Positions 10,942 through 21,599 of a DNA stretch of 64,000 bases are shown one piece after another. A model generated the notes under the pieces. It searched no databases. It had not been told where the DNA came from and saw only the letters and a list, made by a program, of their open reading frames with translations. The stretch comes from Calliphora vicina (lineage: Eukaryota; Arthropoda; Insecta; Diptera; Calliphoridae), in NCBI RefSeq assembly GCF_958450345.1, contig NW_027052606.1:186001-250000 (forward strand). Direction: 5' to 3'. A program made the translations under genes and the position numbers. The first letter of the stretch is position 1, and each line of letters starts with the position of its first letter.

Positions 10942-11144
10942 AGGTGTGTTCGCGTACTTTCCAGAAAAAAATATCCAGTAAAATGTCCAGTAAAAAATAT
11001 CATGTTCTCTATCTACGAACTGTCACTTTTAACACTCTCTTTCTCTCTCGTTACAAGTTTATAAAAGTAAACGAACGGAATCCCGTAACTTCCAGTGATA
11101 ATTTGTACAAATTATTACAAATTATCAAGTACGCGAACACAACT
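10942..11144. mobile_element. 203-bp MITE with GTGTTCGCGTACTT ends
   Basis: The left end AGGTGTGTTCGCGTACTT and the right end, reverse-complemented, AGTTGTGTTCGCGTACTT form an 18-bp TIR with two mismatches. ATA on each side may be the target-site duplication. Overlapping frames at 10944 and 11095 run through it and are not genes. Confidence 0.8.
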
Positions 11145-11994
11145 ATATTCTTACAGGGGAAGGGTACCTTGCATATATACTACAGTAAAAAGTTACCATG
11201 TATGCATTCAAACCACCCAATCCAAACAGAACCTACTATCTATATTATACTTTGTTATTCTTTTGGATAAAAACTGTGTACACAAATATTTATTTTTAAT
11301 TTTTCTAATAAAAATATTTGTGCAAAATAAGTTTATTTGTAAATTAAAACGCAAATGGACAATAATTCATGTTTGTTAATATAAAAAAATATACTAAAAA
11401 AATAATAATTTTTTTTTTTGTAAATACACAGACATGCTTAACTATTTGTTATTTGCTAAATAATAAAACCAAATTTTTTGTAACAAAAAATACTGATATC
11501 ATTTTGTATTGAAGCACAGTAAGTGCATGAAAAAGTTTTTACTCAATTTCTCCTAAAATTATATTTTTAAAACGTGAAACTTGATATATATTTGTTCTTT
11601 TAACCCAAACAAATTTTTAGATATTTTAAACAAAATGTTTTTGAAGAAGTTTTAGTTTCACTAAAAAAAATGTTAAATTTTTGGTGTATCGACTCCATTA
11701 TGACAGTGATAATATTAGTTTATACACGAGATTAATACTGATTTATTCAAATGTTTTTTTAGTATTTATGTATAATATGTAATTACATACACACATCCAT
11801 AGATGCATATTTTGATATGGATGCCACATAAACAAATGGGAATTACAAAAAAAAATGTATGTACACATGTGTTGCTAAAAAAATAAATAATTAAAATTTT
11901 TATTTGTTTAATATAGAGGGAATAACAAGATTTGGCGTCATTTAGAGTACAGAAAAAAAACTCATAAATCAAACTAATATAGGATTTAAGAATA
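11145..11994. other. AT-rich spacer, no gene seen
   Basis: Very AT-rich. Frames at 11095-11379 and 11766-11972 have low-complexity, Ile/Phe/Tyr-rich translations typical of chance frames. Confidence 0.5.
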
Positions 11995-12226
11995 TTAACC
12001 CTCTGCGGCTGACGTGGTCACCAACAAGAGAAAAAATGTATTTCCCCCGTTATTATGCAATCTTCGTCTTTCACGTTTTCAGTACCTTATTACTACGTTT
12101 TCATGTTTAAGTTAGTGTGACCAACGCGATCAAAGAGAGCGCAAACAACGTTTTGAGCAGAAAAGTGTCTACTAGACAACCGTGTCAATATTAAGGTAGG
12201 TGTCTGAGAAACAACCACCTCATTAT
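11995..12226. mobile_element. Possible piggyBac-like terminus, family N
   Basis: TTAACCCTCTGCGGC followed by GTGGTCACC (11995-12022) has the TTAA-CCY start expected of piggyBac elements. It resembles the reverse complement of 40139-40162 (TTAACTCTTTTCGG, then GTGGTCAC). The rest of this less AT-rich block has no match in the window, and the second end was not found. Confidence 0.35.
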
Positions 12227-12880
12227 TATACCCTACACCACCATAGTGGGGAGGGTATTATGCGTTTGTGTAGATGTTTGTAACGCCCAAAAATATTAGT
12301 CTAACACCCATCTTAAAGTATACCGATCGACTTAATCTGAGTCGATTAAGCGATGTCCGTCCGTCCGTCTGGTCGGCTGGCTGGCTGTCAATGTAAACCT
12401 TGTGCGCAGAGTACAGGTCGTAATTTTGAAGATATTTCTATCAAATTTGGTATATATTATTTCTTCGGCCCTAGGACCAAGCCTGTTGAAACTGGCTGAA
12501 ATCGGTCTATTATTTCACCTAGCCCCCATACAAATGTCCTTCCGAAATTGGAGTTTATCGGTCATAAATGTTTAATTTATATATGTATCTCCACAAATTG
12601 CGCTCCAAATAAGTTTTATATATACAAAATTCATGCTACCAAATTTTGTTACGATCGGTCCGCTTCCCAGAATCACTTTAACGTGCATAAATCGCCTAAA
12701 AATGTTGGTATACTCACAAAATTCAACATAGTAAACTTTCATATAGACATAAATCACACGACCTAATTTCATGGTGATCGGTCCATAATTGGTCATTGCC
12801 CCCATATAAGGCCCACTTCCTAGAATCACTCAAAAATATAAATTATTGAAATTTTAAAAGAAAAATGTTTTTGTTATGTT
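12227..12880 (+). mobile_element. Family A copy, 3'-truncated
   Basis: It has an intact TATACCCTACACCACC stem-loop, the GTCCGTCCGTCCGTC block near 12355, and two modules. The first module lacks about 30 bases (CGATCGGTCCGCTTCCCAG). The copy shares its CGCTTCCCAGAATCAC and GCCTAAAAATG variants with the copy at 15550, so the two belong to one subfamily. It ends in TTTTAAAAGAAAAATGTTTT without the ACTTGT hairpin. Confidence 0.9.
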
Positions 12881-12883
12881 CCG

Positions 12884-13421
12884 AATGAGCTAAAATTAAA
12901 TATTCCTTCAGAAGATCTACAAAAAATATGCTTACATGTGTAGGTTATCTCCATTAGTATGATATATTTTTTTTAATTGGTCGATCTTTTTATCAGTTTT
13001 TAGAAATGGCAGGCCTACGGAGAGTCGAGAAATATCAGCTATATTCGCAATAAAATTCTCAATAAAATAAAAGTAACTTGCAAAAAGTTATCTCTTCCCT
13101 ATAAAAAGTTATACGCATCCAAAGTTGGAACTTGTGAAAGGGGCCGTATCTGTTACGTTTTTTCCTAAAAAAGCCCATATATTTTTTCTTTTGTAGACAA
13201 AACATTTCTCCGGGACTATATAGAATTTTTAAGTGATCCGAAAAGATAACTTAATGCAAAAGCATGTAAAGTTAAATTTGGCTCATTTATGCCCATAATT
13301 TCAACAAGTAGATATCTACGGTGTAAAATACCCAGCAGATAAAGTTACTTAAAAGGTAACTAACATTAACTTAAAATGAATATCTACGGATAAAAATTAC
13401 CAAATATTTTTACTCCATAAG
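12884..13421. repeat. Family G dispersed repeat, left part
   Basis: It contains CCGAATGAGCTAAAATT and GGCAGGCCTACGGAGAGTCG, which recur at 14120-14260 and in diverged form at 19343-19460. At about 13290-13320, ATTTCAACAAGTAGATATCT is inverted with respect to AGATATCTATTTGTTGAAAT at 13852-13872, so a palindromic pair of G arms encloses the element at 13422. Confidence 0.6.
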
Positions 13422-13838
13422 TACACAGAAAAAATTATATTTCAATTCAAACATTTATCCCATATTTGCTATTGGATTTTGAGTTTTGAATTTGATTATT
13501 TTGACGATTGAATATACAATTTTCGTTATTGGTTGAATTTCAAATACAAAAATTATTGAATAGATAATTTTCGTAATTGAAACACAAAAAATAACAAAAA
13601 TGTTTTTTCAATTACGAAAATTATCTATTCAATAATTTTTGTATTTGAAATTCAACCAATAACGAAAATTCAATTGTCAAAATAATCAAATTCAAAACTC
13701 AAAATTCAATAGAAAATATCATGAAATTTTGTTTTTGAGCACATGTATACTTGATTCAATTATGAAATAATTGAAACCAGTTAAATATGTGACAAATATT
13801 TGAATTGAAACGGTTTAAGAATTAGTTTTTTCTGTGTA
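13422..13838. mobile_element. Long-palindrome TIR element, family H
   Basis: The ends are TACACAGAAAAAA and TTTTTTCTGTGTA. The interior is a near-perfect inverted repeat: the arm from about 13485 (TGAGTTTTGAATTTGATTAT) through AATTATTGAATAGATAATTT pairs with 13606-13705. A related element is at 30381-30727. It has no coding frame. Transcribed, it would fold into a stem of about 100 bp. Confidence 0.85.
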
Positions 13839-14410
13839 ACTAAGCACTGATAGATATCTATTTGTTGAAATTACTGGCATTAAGCGGACATAGTCCCCAC
13901 CAGATTAATCCAAACGTGTGCAATTTTCAAAAAAAAACGGTTTGAGTAAAAAATTCTAAAAAAGCAAAGCACCGATCCACGAAAAATCTCCATATTTGTA
14001 TAACCCTATATGTTTCATAAATACTTACAAAGTTTAAAAATAATTATTTAATTGAAAAGATATTTTATTAGTTGAAGAGATATTCAGGTTTAATAATTTT
14101 TTTTTTATTTTTGGTCGATCGATTTTTAGATATGGCTTGCCTACGGAGGATCGAAATTTATCTTTAAAATATCAGCTATATTGGCAATAAAATGTAGACA
14201 TTATCAAGGGCTATTTATGTTTAAAATTTCAGCTCATTCGGATCGCAAATGGATTTTCATAGATTTTTTTAAAAATAAATTTAGACCCGCGGTGACCAAT
14301 TTTGAGGGGCTGTGTAGTGTCCCCCATTAGCGCTAGGAAACCGAACAAACGTTATCGTAACAATATCTCTAACAGTTCACGAGATACCGAATTAACTCCA
14401 AAAAAAAAAA
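13839..14410. repeat. Family G dispersed repeat, right part
   Basis: AAAAGCAAAGCACCGATCCA, then ACCCTATATGTTTCATAAAT, recurs at 19624-19685. ACCCGCGGTGACCAAT, then CGTAACAATATCTCTAAC and CGAGATACCGAATTA, recurs inverted at 19150-19305. The family extends over more than 1 kb. I could not define its ends or class. Confidence 0.6.
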
Positions 14411-14485
14411 CGATTCTAAACGGCCAATACTTTGAATAAATTTATGTTGTACAAATGTTTCAAAATAAAAGCTAAAAATTGTATT
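14411..14485 (+). pseudogene. Short transposase-like tail (NGQYFE)
   Basis: One frame reads NGQYFE then IYVVQM with a stop between them. The same pair occurs at 60148-60185 (NGQYFEEICVVQM), with nucleotide similarity across about 70 bases. The N-G-x-Y-F tail resembles C-termini of some mariner-type transposases. It is very short and only suggestive. Confidence 0.35.
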
Positions 14486-14775
14486 TAAAAATTTATTATT
14501 TATTTAGAAACTACTTTAAATGTCAAATAAAAATTATTTAATATTTAATTCAAATGTCAAGGTGTCTAACACAAAACATATTGATTAACTATCTACAACA
14601 TATGTCGATACAAATAAATTTCTTTAAAACAATAAAATTATATATGTACATATCGCTCATTTGCTGCAACAATGTCATAACTAAAAATCCGGGTGTTTTT
14701 AACTGAATAATACAAAATATGCGCAGTTCGTTAGTCTTTCATATAGTTTACTCTCGTATAAAAAAAATCAATTTT

Positions 14776-15531
14776 TATACCCTACACCACCATAGTGGGG
14801 AGGGTATTATGCGTTTGTGCAGATGTTTGTAACGCCCAAAAATATTAGTCTAACAACCACCTTAAAGTATACCGATCGACTTAGAATCACTTTCTGAGTC
14901 GATTAAACGATGTCCGTCCGTCCGTCCGTCCGTCTGGTTGGCTGGCTGGCTGGCTGTCCATGTAAACCTTGTGCGCAGAGTACAGGTCGCAATTTTGAAG
15001 ATATTTTGATCAAATTTGGTACATATTACTTTTTCGTCCCAAGGACCAAGCCTATTGAAACTGGCTGAAATCGGTCCATTATTTCACCTAGCCCCCATAC
15101 AAATGTCCCCTCGAAATTGGACTTTATCGGTCATAAAAGTTTAATTTATCTATGTATCTCCACAAATTTCGCTCCAAATAAGTTTTATATACACAAAATT
15201 CATGTCACCAAATTTTGTTACGATCGGTCCATAATTAGTCATAGCTCCCATATAGACCCGCTTCCGAAAATCACTTTTACCTGCATAAATCGCTTAAAAA
15301 TGTTGGTATACACACAAAATTCAACATAGTTAACTTTAATATAGACATAAATCACACGACTTAATTTTATGGTGATCGGTCCATAATTGGTCATAGCTCC
15401 CATATAAGTTCCACTTCCGAAAATCACGCAAAAATATAAATTATTGATATTTTAAAAGAAAAATATTTTTACTCATTTACTTGGTGTAGGGTATTATATG
15501 GTCGGGCTTGACCGACCATACTTTCTTACTT
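14776..15531 (+). mobile_element. Full-length family A element
   Basis: One of the two best-preserved copies. In order it has the TATACCCTACACCACC / GTGGGGAGGGTA stem-loop, AACGCCCAAAAATATTAGTC, a GTCCGTCCGTCCGTCCGTC block with following GGCTGGCTGGC, and two internal modules (15220-15400). It ends with the subterminal repeat GTGTAGGGTAT, the hairpin ATGGTCGGGCTTGACCGACC and CTTTCTTACTTGT. The layout matches Drosophila DINE-1/mini-me (known family). Frames at 15117 and 15239 lie inside the repeat and are not genes. Confidence 0.95.
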
Positions 15532-15549
15532 GTTTTTTATACGAGAGTG

Positions 15550-16200
15550 TTTTTTTTATACCTTAAAGTATACCGATCGACTAAGAATCACTTCCTGATT
15601 CGATTAAACGATGTCCGTCCGTCCATATAAACCTTGTGCGCAGAGTAGAGGTCGCAATTTTGAAGATAGTTCGATCAAATTTGGTATATACTATTTTTTC
15701 GGCCCTAGGACCAAGCCTGTTGAAACTGGCTGAAATCCGTCTATTATTTCACCTAGCCCCCATACAAATGTCCTTCCGAAATTGGAGTTTATCGGTCATA
15801 AATGTTTAATTTATATATGTATCTCCACAAATTGCGCTCCAAATAAGTTTTATATATACAAAATTCATTTCACCAAATTTTGTTACGATCGGTCCATAAT
15901 TAGTCATAACCCCCATATAGATCCGCTTCCCAGAATCACTTTAACGTGCATAAATCGCCTAAAAATGTTGGTATACTCACAAAATTCAAAATAGTAAACT
16001 TTCATATAGACATAAATAATACGACCTAATTTCATGGTGATCGGTCCATAATTGGTCATTGCCCCCATATAAGGCCCACTTTCGAAAATCACTTAAAAAT
16101 ATAAATTATTGAAATTTTAAAAGAAATATGTTTTTGCCCTTTTACTTAGTGTAGGGTATTATAGGGTCGGGCTTGACCGACCATACTTTCTTACTTGTTT
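15550..16200 (+). mobile_element. Second family A element, lacking the first 90 bases
   Basis: It starts at the internal TATACCTTAAAGTATACCGA, keeps a short GTCCGTCCGTCC block and two modules, and ends in the full hairpin and CTTTCTTACTTGT. It follows the previous copy in the same direction after about 18 bases. Frames at 15782 and 15904 are repeat shadows. Confidence 0.95.
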
Positions 16201-16441
16201 TTTGTTGTAAACGCCAAATTAAAATTCATGATTTCTCATTTATTTGACAAGTAAAAATTTGGGTTAAATACAGATTAGAAAGATATTAATATCTACTATT
16301 TAAATCAGGTTTTATTTCTGAAATCGCATGATTTATTGAAAATTGATTTAAGAAAGAAAAAAATGTCATAAAACATTCAAAGCCGTTTTTCTCGAAACGA
16401 CTTTTTTTGAATTATGACATTGTTGCAGGAAATGAGCGATA

Positions 16442-16569
16442 TGTAGATATTTTTTAAATATAATTTATATTGAAAACCACTATGTATGATTCACAACTGA
16501 TTAGAGACTAACACAGAAAACAAATTTCAAACAGTTATAAATAACTACACATGCACTAAATATGTACAA
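16442..16569. other. Short AT-rich spacer, no gene seen
   Basis: Nothing recognised. The last eight bases, ATGTACAA (16562-16569), form the left target-site copy of the next element. Confidence 0.5.
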
Positions 16570-16912
16570 TAGGGTGTCCCGAAGAATTTTTTTTTAAGAA
16601 AGACCAGTTAATGAGTAGATATTTATAAACTAAATAAGGAAAAAAGCAGGTAAATTAATTTTAATACTAATTTACAAGTCACTAAAACGATTATATCGGT
16701 ACAATTTGCAAAGTTTCACTAATGATGTGAAAATTTAGCAATAAAGGGTGAGAACTATAGCAAAAAAATGTCACATTTAATTGTTTAATTGAAGCAGAAA
16801 GTTTGAGAAATTAATTAAATTTGCAAAATATATAATGATATTATATTTTGGACAAATTATATTGATGGTATTGAGTGGTATTATACAAAATGTTGTCCTA
16901 CGGGACACTCTA
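16570..16912. mobile_element. 343-bp non-autonomous hAT-type element
   Basis: The ends TAGGGTGTCCCGAAG and, reverse-complemented, TAGAGTGTCCCGTAG form a 15-bp TIR. Flanks ATGTACAA (16562-16569) and ATTTACAA (16913-16920) are an 8-bp duplication with one difference. TAG-starting short TIRs with 8-bp TSDs are the hAT signature. No transposase. Confidence 0.8.
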
Positions 16913-16920
16913 ATTTACAA

Positions 16921-17802
16921 CCCGTATATTGTAGTACTATTTATTAGGAATAAGTTTTATTTTATGTTCACTTTTTTTTCGTTTCCTTTTTGATCAAATT
17001 TTAGTCATAAAATAAATTTAAATTTAATAAAAATTTCTGTCATTTACGTACATATGTACGAGTATATTGGGATATAGTACATTCGAACATATGTATGTAT
17101 GCATTAGTAGGTATGTATGTATGTTGCCTTCTGTTAAATTTTATTACATTTGATATTTATGGACTTTTATATTACAATCTCTCAAGATACTCATAACCGA
17201 AACGCACTTGCTCTACATACAGATAAAGTGATGTGATGCCAACACTTTTCCAAGTACAATAACCAAACACATACACACTTTCACTCATAAAGAAAACCAT
17301 AATCATTCGACATTTCATACATTTATGCATACCCAGATAAAGATATAAAAGAAAAAGATGTAAAAAAAAACGAAAAATATGAAAAGATATAGAAATTGAT
17401 GAAAATAATTCTTGACAGTTATTTGAAACTTATAAAAATGTCTTGTTACACACACAAAGAACATTTCATATGTTTTTATGTGAATTGCATGTTTTTTTTT
17501 TGTGAGTGTTAAATTTTTTTGTCAGTGGTGGGCAAGACACACATAATGTGGTACTTATTAGGCAATTCAAAAATGTTGCACAATCCTTGAGACTGAATGC
17601 ATACAGATGTCTTGAATAAAATTATTGACATATCGACTTATTATTGTTTTGGAACATATCCAAAAAACTTAAAAAAAATCCCAAAAAGGAGTTTTTTCAG
17701 AGTTTTGGCTTTGTTGGTCAAAGGTCTACTTCGAAAGGCTCTTGACCATGCACTAGTTCAAATTTTGAAATTAAATGATTTGGATACGATATTAGAAACA
17801 AA
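16921..17802. other. AT-rich spacer with ATGT microsatellite
   Basis: 17088-17124 is a broken (ATGT)n microsatellite. The 70-codon frame at 17597-17809 has no recognisable family features and ends inside family B sequence. I treat it as unproven and do not call it a gene. Confidence 0.5.
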
Positions 17803-18117
17803 CAATTAAGAGAGCTCTATTCGGCTGTGCCGAATCAAATTTTAAATATTTTTAGATTAACAAAAATTTGTTTTTTGTATTTTGAAAATATTTTTTTTCG
17901 AATAGTTATTTTAAACTTAATTTTTCTTTTAAATTTAAAATCTTTTTTTTTAAATTTTAAAATTTTTTTTTTATTTTTTAAAAATTTTTTTTTCCGATTT
18001 TGACCTATTGTAGGTCCAACTTACTATGGTCTTATATACGTCGTTGCAAAGGTCTTTGAAATATCTATCATTAGATATCCATATTGTCTATATTAATGAC
18101 TTAGTAATCCAGATATA
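17803..18117 (-). mobile_element. Family B copy, first part (split)
   Basis: It begins near the family terminus as CAATTAAGAGAGCTC followed by the hairpin ATTCGGCTGTGCCGAAT, then runs through the T/A-rich region and TTGTAGGTCCAACTTACTAT to CCAGATATA, where an element is inserted. The copy resumes at 18643. Confidence 0.85.
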
Positions 18118-18642
18118 CAGTGGTTGCCACTAATTTAAGACATTTGCTTAAATTGAATTTTTTTCATCAACTGAATTTTAAGTGCGATAGAGCCAAAACA
18201 AAAGGACCACTAAGGGTATGAAATGTATTATTAATGTTTCTAGTTTCTGAAAAATGTTTGGAAAAATCGGTAAAACATATATGGACAAAGATATGTGGAA
18301 ATACGTTGACCCACCTCAGCGAACATCCGCTGTTAATAAAATGATATGACCGAAACTAATGGAACTAAAAATACGAAATTTGGTCCGAATATTTTATAAT
18401 ACTAAAATTATAATGATATAAATGTGAGAAAATATGTTTAAAAAAAAATTTTTTTGGTCAAGTTGTAGAAAAATTTTATGTGTTCATGGTGAATATGTAT
18501 GAATTCACACAGTCGAATAAAACACACTTGTGTGTTAAAACAGTCATCATGCATACATATTTGTGGAAATATTTGAAAAAATAATTGAAAATTACATGGA
18601 ATTTAGCAAACAATTTTTATCATAAATTCCTGGCCACCACTG
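18118..18642. mobile_element. 525-bp non-autonomous Tc1/mariner-type element in family B
   Basis: The ends are CAGTGGTTGCCACTAATTTA and, reverse-complemented, CAGTGGTGGCCAGGAATTTA. TA at 18116-18117 and 18643-18644 is the duplication; removing the element restores the family B sequence CAGATATAGGT...AAAAATAGG seen at 2393-2415. CAGTG-type ends with a TA target are the Tc1/mariner pattern. No transposase frame was recognised. Confidence 0.85.
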
Positions 18643-18966
18643 TAGGTTAAAAATAGGTAAAAAATCGATGTTGTCCTTGTTTTTTCCTCATATCTAGCCA
18701 TTTGTGGACCGATTTTGTTATTTTAAATAGGAAACTTCTCGAAAGCATGTTTGACAGAGTTATTGAAGTTTTGGATATCGAAGATATCTGGGGTCTTCAG
18801 AAAATTGATTTCAACAGACAGACAGACTGACATGGATTAATCGTCTCCGCTATCTATAAGGATACAGAATATATATACTTTATAGGGTCGGAAAATTATA
18901 TTGTGGAAATTACAAATGGAATGACAAACTTATATATACCCTTCTCACGAAGATGAAGGGTATAAA
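18643..18966 (-). mobile_element. Family B copy, second part
   Basis: It resumes with GGTTAAAAATAGGTAAAAAA and carries ATATCTGGGGTCTTCAG, ACAGACAGACAGACTGACAT (a GTCY remnant) and GGATACAGAATATATATAC. It ends in the TATATACCCTTCTCACGAAG / GAAGGGTATA stem-loop, the best-preserved B end in the window. Confidence 0.9.
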
Positions 18967-19039
18967 AAATAGACTAAGGTAGGTAAAACAACTGAAATTT
19001 TAATTTTAAAATGGGAATATTTCGTAAACTATAAAATAT

Positions 19040-19720
19040 ATGTTTCAGACCTGCTATCATCATTTCAATGATTACGACCTTGTTTTCATTTGCACTGCTC
19101 ACAGAAATGACTCCATGATCTGTAATTATCGACCCGTAACATAGTGGTGGAAATAATTCGGTATCTCGGGAAATGTTAAAGATATTGTTACGAAATTTCA
19201 CATGTTTGGAGCAGAGGTGCTTTTGAGTTGATTTGCATTTGTTCAACTGCATAATGCTAATGGGGGCCAGTGCGTGGCCGCTCAAGATTGGTCACTTCGG
19301 GTCTAAATCTTTTTAGAAAAATCGCCAAAAATCCATTTATAATCCGAATGAACTGCTATTTAAGATATATATAGTTAACTCTATTAGTTGAAGAGATAAA
19401 TTTTACTCGATATTTTTATGTTTTTTTTTGATATGGCGATTCATGGAGGGTCGACATTTATTTTTCGTATTTTTCTACATAAGAAAAAATCCCATATATT
19501 TTTTCTTATATAGAAAAATAATTTCTTATATAATTTTTATTGCAAAATCGTGTAAAGTGAAACCCTATCCAATCTTGCACAATTTTAAAATAAAAATTAG
19601 GTTTGAGTAAAAACTTCTAAAAAGATAAAGCACCGACCCTCGAAAAAGCTCCACATTTTTAGAACCCTATATGTTTCTTAAATATTTCCAAATTTTTTTA
19701 CTGTCACACGGCAAATATTT
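19040..19720. repeat. Family G dispersed repeat, second copy
   Basis: 19150-19305 matches 14281-14400 in reverse complement (CGGTATCTCGGGAAATG, then TTGGTCACTTCGGGTC). 19340-19460 matches 12884-13040 in the same direction (ATGGAGGGTCGAC). 19600-19690 matches 13950-14030 (GATAAAGCACCGACCC, ACCCTATATGTTTCTTAAAT). The changed relative orientation shows that the family is itself composite or rearranged. The 103-codon minus frame is within it and is not called. Confidence 0.6.
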
Positions 19721-19892
19721 TCATGGTACGCACTTTTCTAAAAAAATCTCAGTTTTTGGAATATATATTCCCCGTTTTAGGAATTTCGGGAATTGGGTCT
19801 ATATTAGTTAAAAATCTTGATATGATATCTTTCACCGTTAAAATTTTACATTAATTCAAATTTAAAATTTTTCTCTTAGAAATTCATAATTA

Positions 19893-20508
19893 TACCCTAT
19901 ACCATCATAGTGGGGAGAGTATTATGCGTTTGTGCCGATGTTTGTAACGCCCAAAAATATTAATCTAAGACCCTCCACAAAGTATAACGATCGACTTAGA
20001 ATCACTTTCTGAGTCCATTAAACGATGTCCGTCCGTTTGTCTGGCTGTCCATGTAAACCTTGTGCGCAAAGTACAAGTCGCAATTTTGAAAATATTTCGA
20101 TAAAATTTGGCACATACAATTATTTCGGCTAAAGGACGAAGCCTATTGAAACCCAATGAAATCGGTTCATTATTTCACCAAGCCCCCATACAAATGTCCT
20201 CCCGAAATTGGACTTTATCCGTCATAAATGTTGAATTGATAAAGCTATCTATACAAATTTCTCTACAAATAAGTCTTATATATAGGGAAATTATGTCACC
20301 TAATATTATGATTATCGGTCCATAATTGGTTGTAGCTCATTTCCGAAAATCACTTTAACGAGCATAAATCTCTTAAAAATATTGGTATACACATAAAATT
20401 AAACACAAATAACTTTCATATAGACATAAATAACATGATCTAATTTCAAGGTGATCGTTCCATAATTAGTCATAGGTCCCATCATAGCACTCTTCCAAAA
20501 AGCATTTA
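19893..20508 (+). mobile_element. Family A copy, degenerate
   Basis: It has a decayed stem-loop (TACCCTATACCATCATAGTG), a short GTCCGTCCGTTTGTCTGGC block and two diverged modules. It ends at about 20508 against an oppositely oriented A copy. Confidence 0.85.
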
Positions 20509-20798
20509 CGGTCAAGCCCGACCCTACACTAAGTAAAAGAGCAAAAACATTTTTCTTTTAAAATTTCAATAATTTATATTTTTGAGTGAAAGTGGGCCTT
20601 ATATGGGAGCTATGACCAATTATGGACCGATCACCATGAAATTAGGTCGTGTGATTTATGTCTATATTAAAGTTAACTATGTTGAATTCTGTGTCTACAC
20701 CAACATTTTTAAGCGGTTTATGCACGTTAAAGTGATTTTCGGAAGCGGGTCTATATGGGAGCTATGACTAATTATGGACTGATCGTCACTAAGTTATT
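20509..20798 (-). mobile_element. Family A fragment, tail-to-tail with the previous copy
   Basis: CGGTCAAGCCCGACCCTACA starts at the 3' hairpin, followed by CTAAGTAAAAGAGCAAAAAC, one and a half modules, and a break at GATCGTCACTAAG. The 61-codon frame at 20582 is a repeat shadow. Confidence 0.9.
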
Positions 20799-21222
20799 TA
20801 TGAATTAAGTTCAGTCAGTAATTGCTAAATTCCGAAAAATCAATAGGAAGCAGTCATAAAATAAAGAAAAGTTTGGAATGGTTCAAACCTTTTAAACTAA
20901 TTATTTAGAAAATAGCTTCATGATTACATTTATCCGCCATATAAATATACTTAGTATTCGAATGGTGCGTTAACTCTATACAAAAAATTATCTTGCTGTC
21001 ATTAACAAGTAAGTAAGGTACTTTTTACACAAAATATTATTAACCAATATGTGATTTTTTACCAACACCATAAAATACCACTTATTGCATTGTTAAAGGA
21101 GGGTGTTTATTCTTAAGTTACTCACAAAAAAAATCTCGTTGCTTTTTTCGCCCATGCTTCTGGAATGAGAATTTATTTCTGAGGATGTGTGTATAGTATG
21201 GTTACGTATCTGCTTCAAAAAA
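20799..21222. other. Spacer, no gene seen
   Basis: No repeat family or coding frame recognised. Confidence 0.4.
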
Positions 21223-21249
21223 TTGCTAGGGCTTCACTTTGTAGGCCTT
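21223..21249. repeat. Family E edge motif
   Basis: TTGCTAGGGCTTCACTTTGT plus AGGCCTT recurs exactly at 63240-63266. In both places a second shared block (CTCTAACAGAAGC..., CTTCCAATGACATGCCG) lies downstream, here at 22571-22618. The two blocks look like the edges of one repeat family. Confidence 0.65.
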
Positions 21250-21599
21250 CTAAATGACAGGTTTACACATTCTATAAGATCTAATACTCATTCCACTCTG
21301 CCTTCTCTCAGAAGACGCTCTAGAAGGAATTTGCTTCTCCTTCTCAAAAACGTCATACTAACGCAAAATTGCATTGCAAAGTAAGGCCTAATACAAATTT
21401 CATTTAAAATTAAAACATGGTTGGATTTGCAGGTCACCCTCACCCTCACAAACACTGACTACTGTACACTCTTACCCTACATTGCGAGATCCTTGTCTGT
21501 ATCAATGGCGGACACGTTTGTCATCCTGACACGTTTTTCATCTATATGGTTGACTTCATGTCTGCGGTGGTGGCTTCTATATTCCCCCCGTTTTCGGAA

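Larger units (their letters stand above)
14651..16441. mobile_element. TIR element, family K, filled by two family A copies
   Basis: Left TATCGCTCATTTGCTGCAAC plus AATGTCATAACT and right AATTATGACATTGTTGCAGG plus AAATGAGCGATA are inverted over about 34 bases. The same inverted ends bracket 38932-40395. Inside this copy lie the A elements at 14776 and 15550 plus about 200 bases of K-specific sequence on the right. No transposase was recognised, and the superfamily is open. Confidence 0.7.

Noticed and set aside
12548..12829. Recurrent 60-85-codon ORFs (MxFIGHKCLIY..., MIFGSGPYMGAMTNYGPI...)
   Set aside because: They occur in every A element on both strands, do not extend to a shared start or stop, and are explained by module structure. 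I considered a mobile peptide family but saw no codon-level conservation beyond DNA similarity.
14920..14955. Simple (GTCC)n microsatellite loci
   Set aside because: Not independent microsatellites: each is the proto-microsatellite block inside a mini-me-type element.
17597..17809. 70-codon ORF ahead of family B
   Set aside because: Its last codons overlap the start of the repeat, and no family features are seen. It could be a fragment of something, but I cannot support a call.
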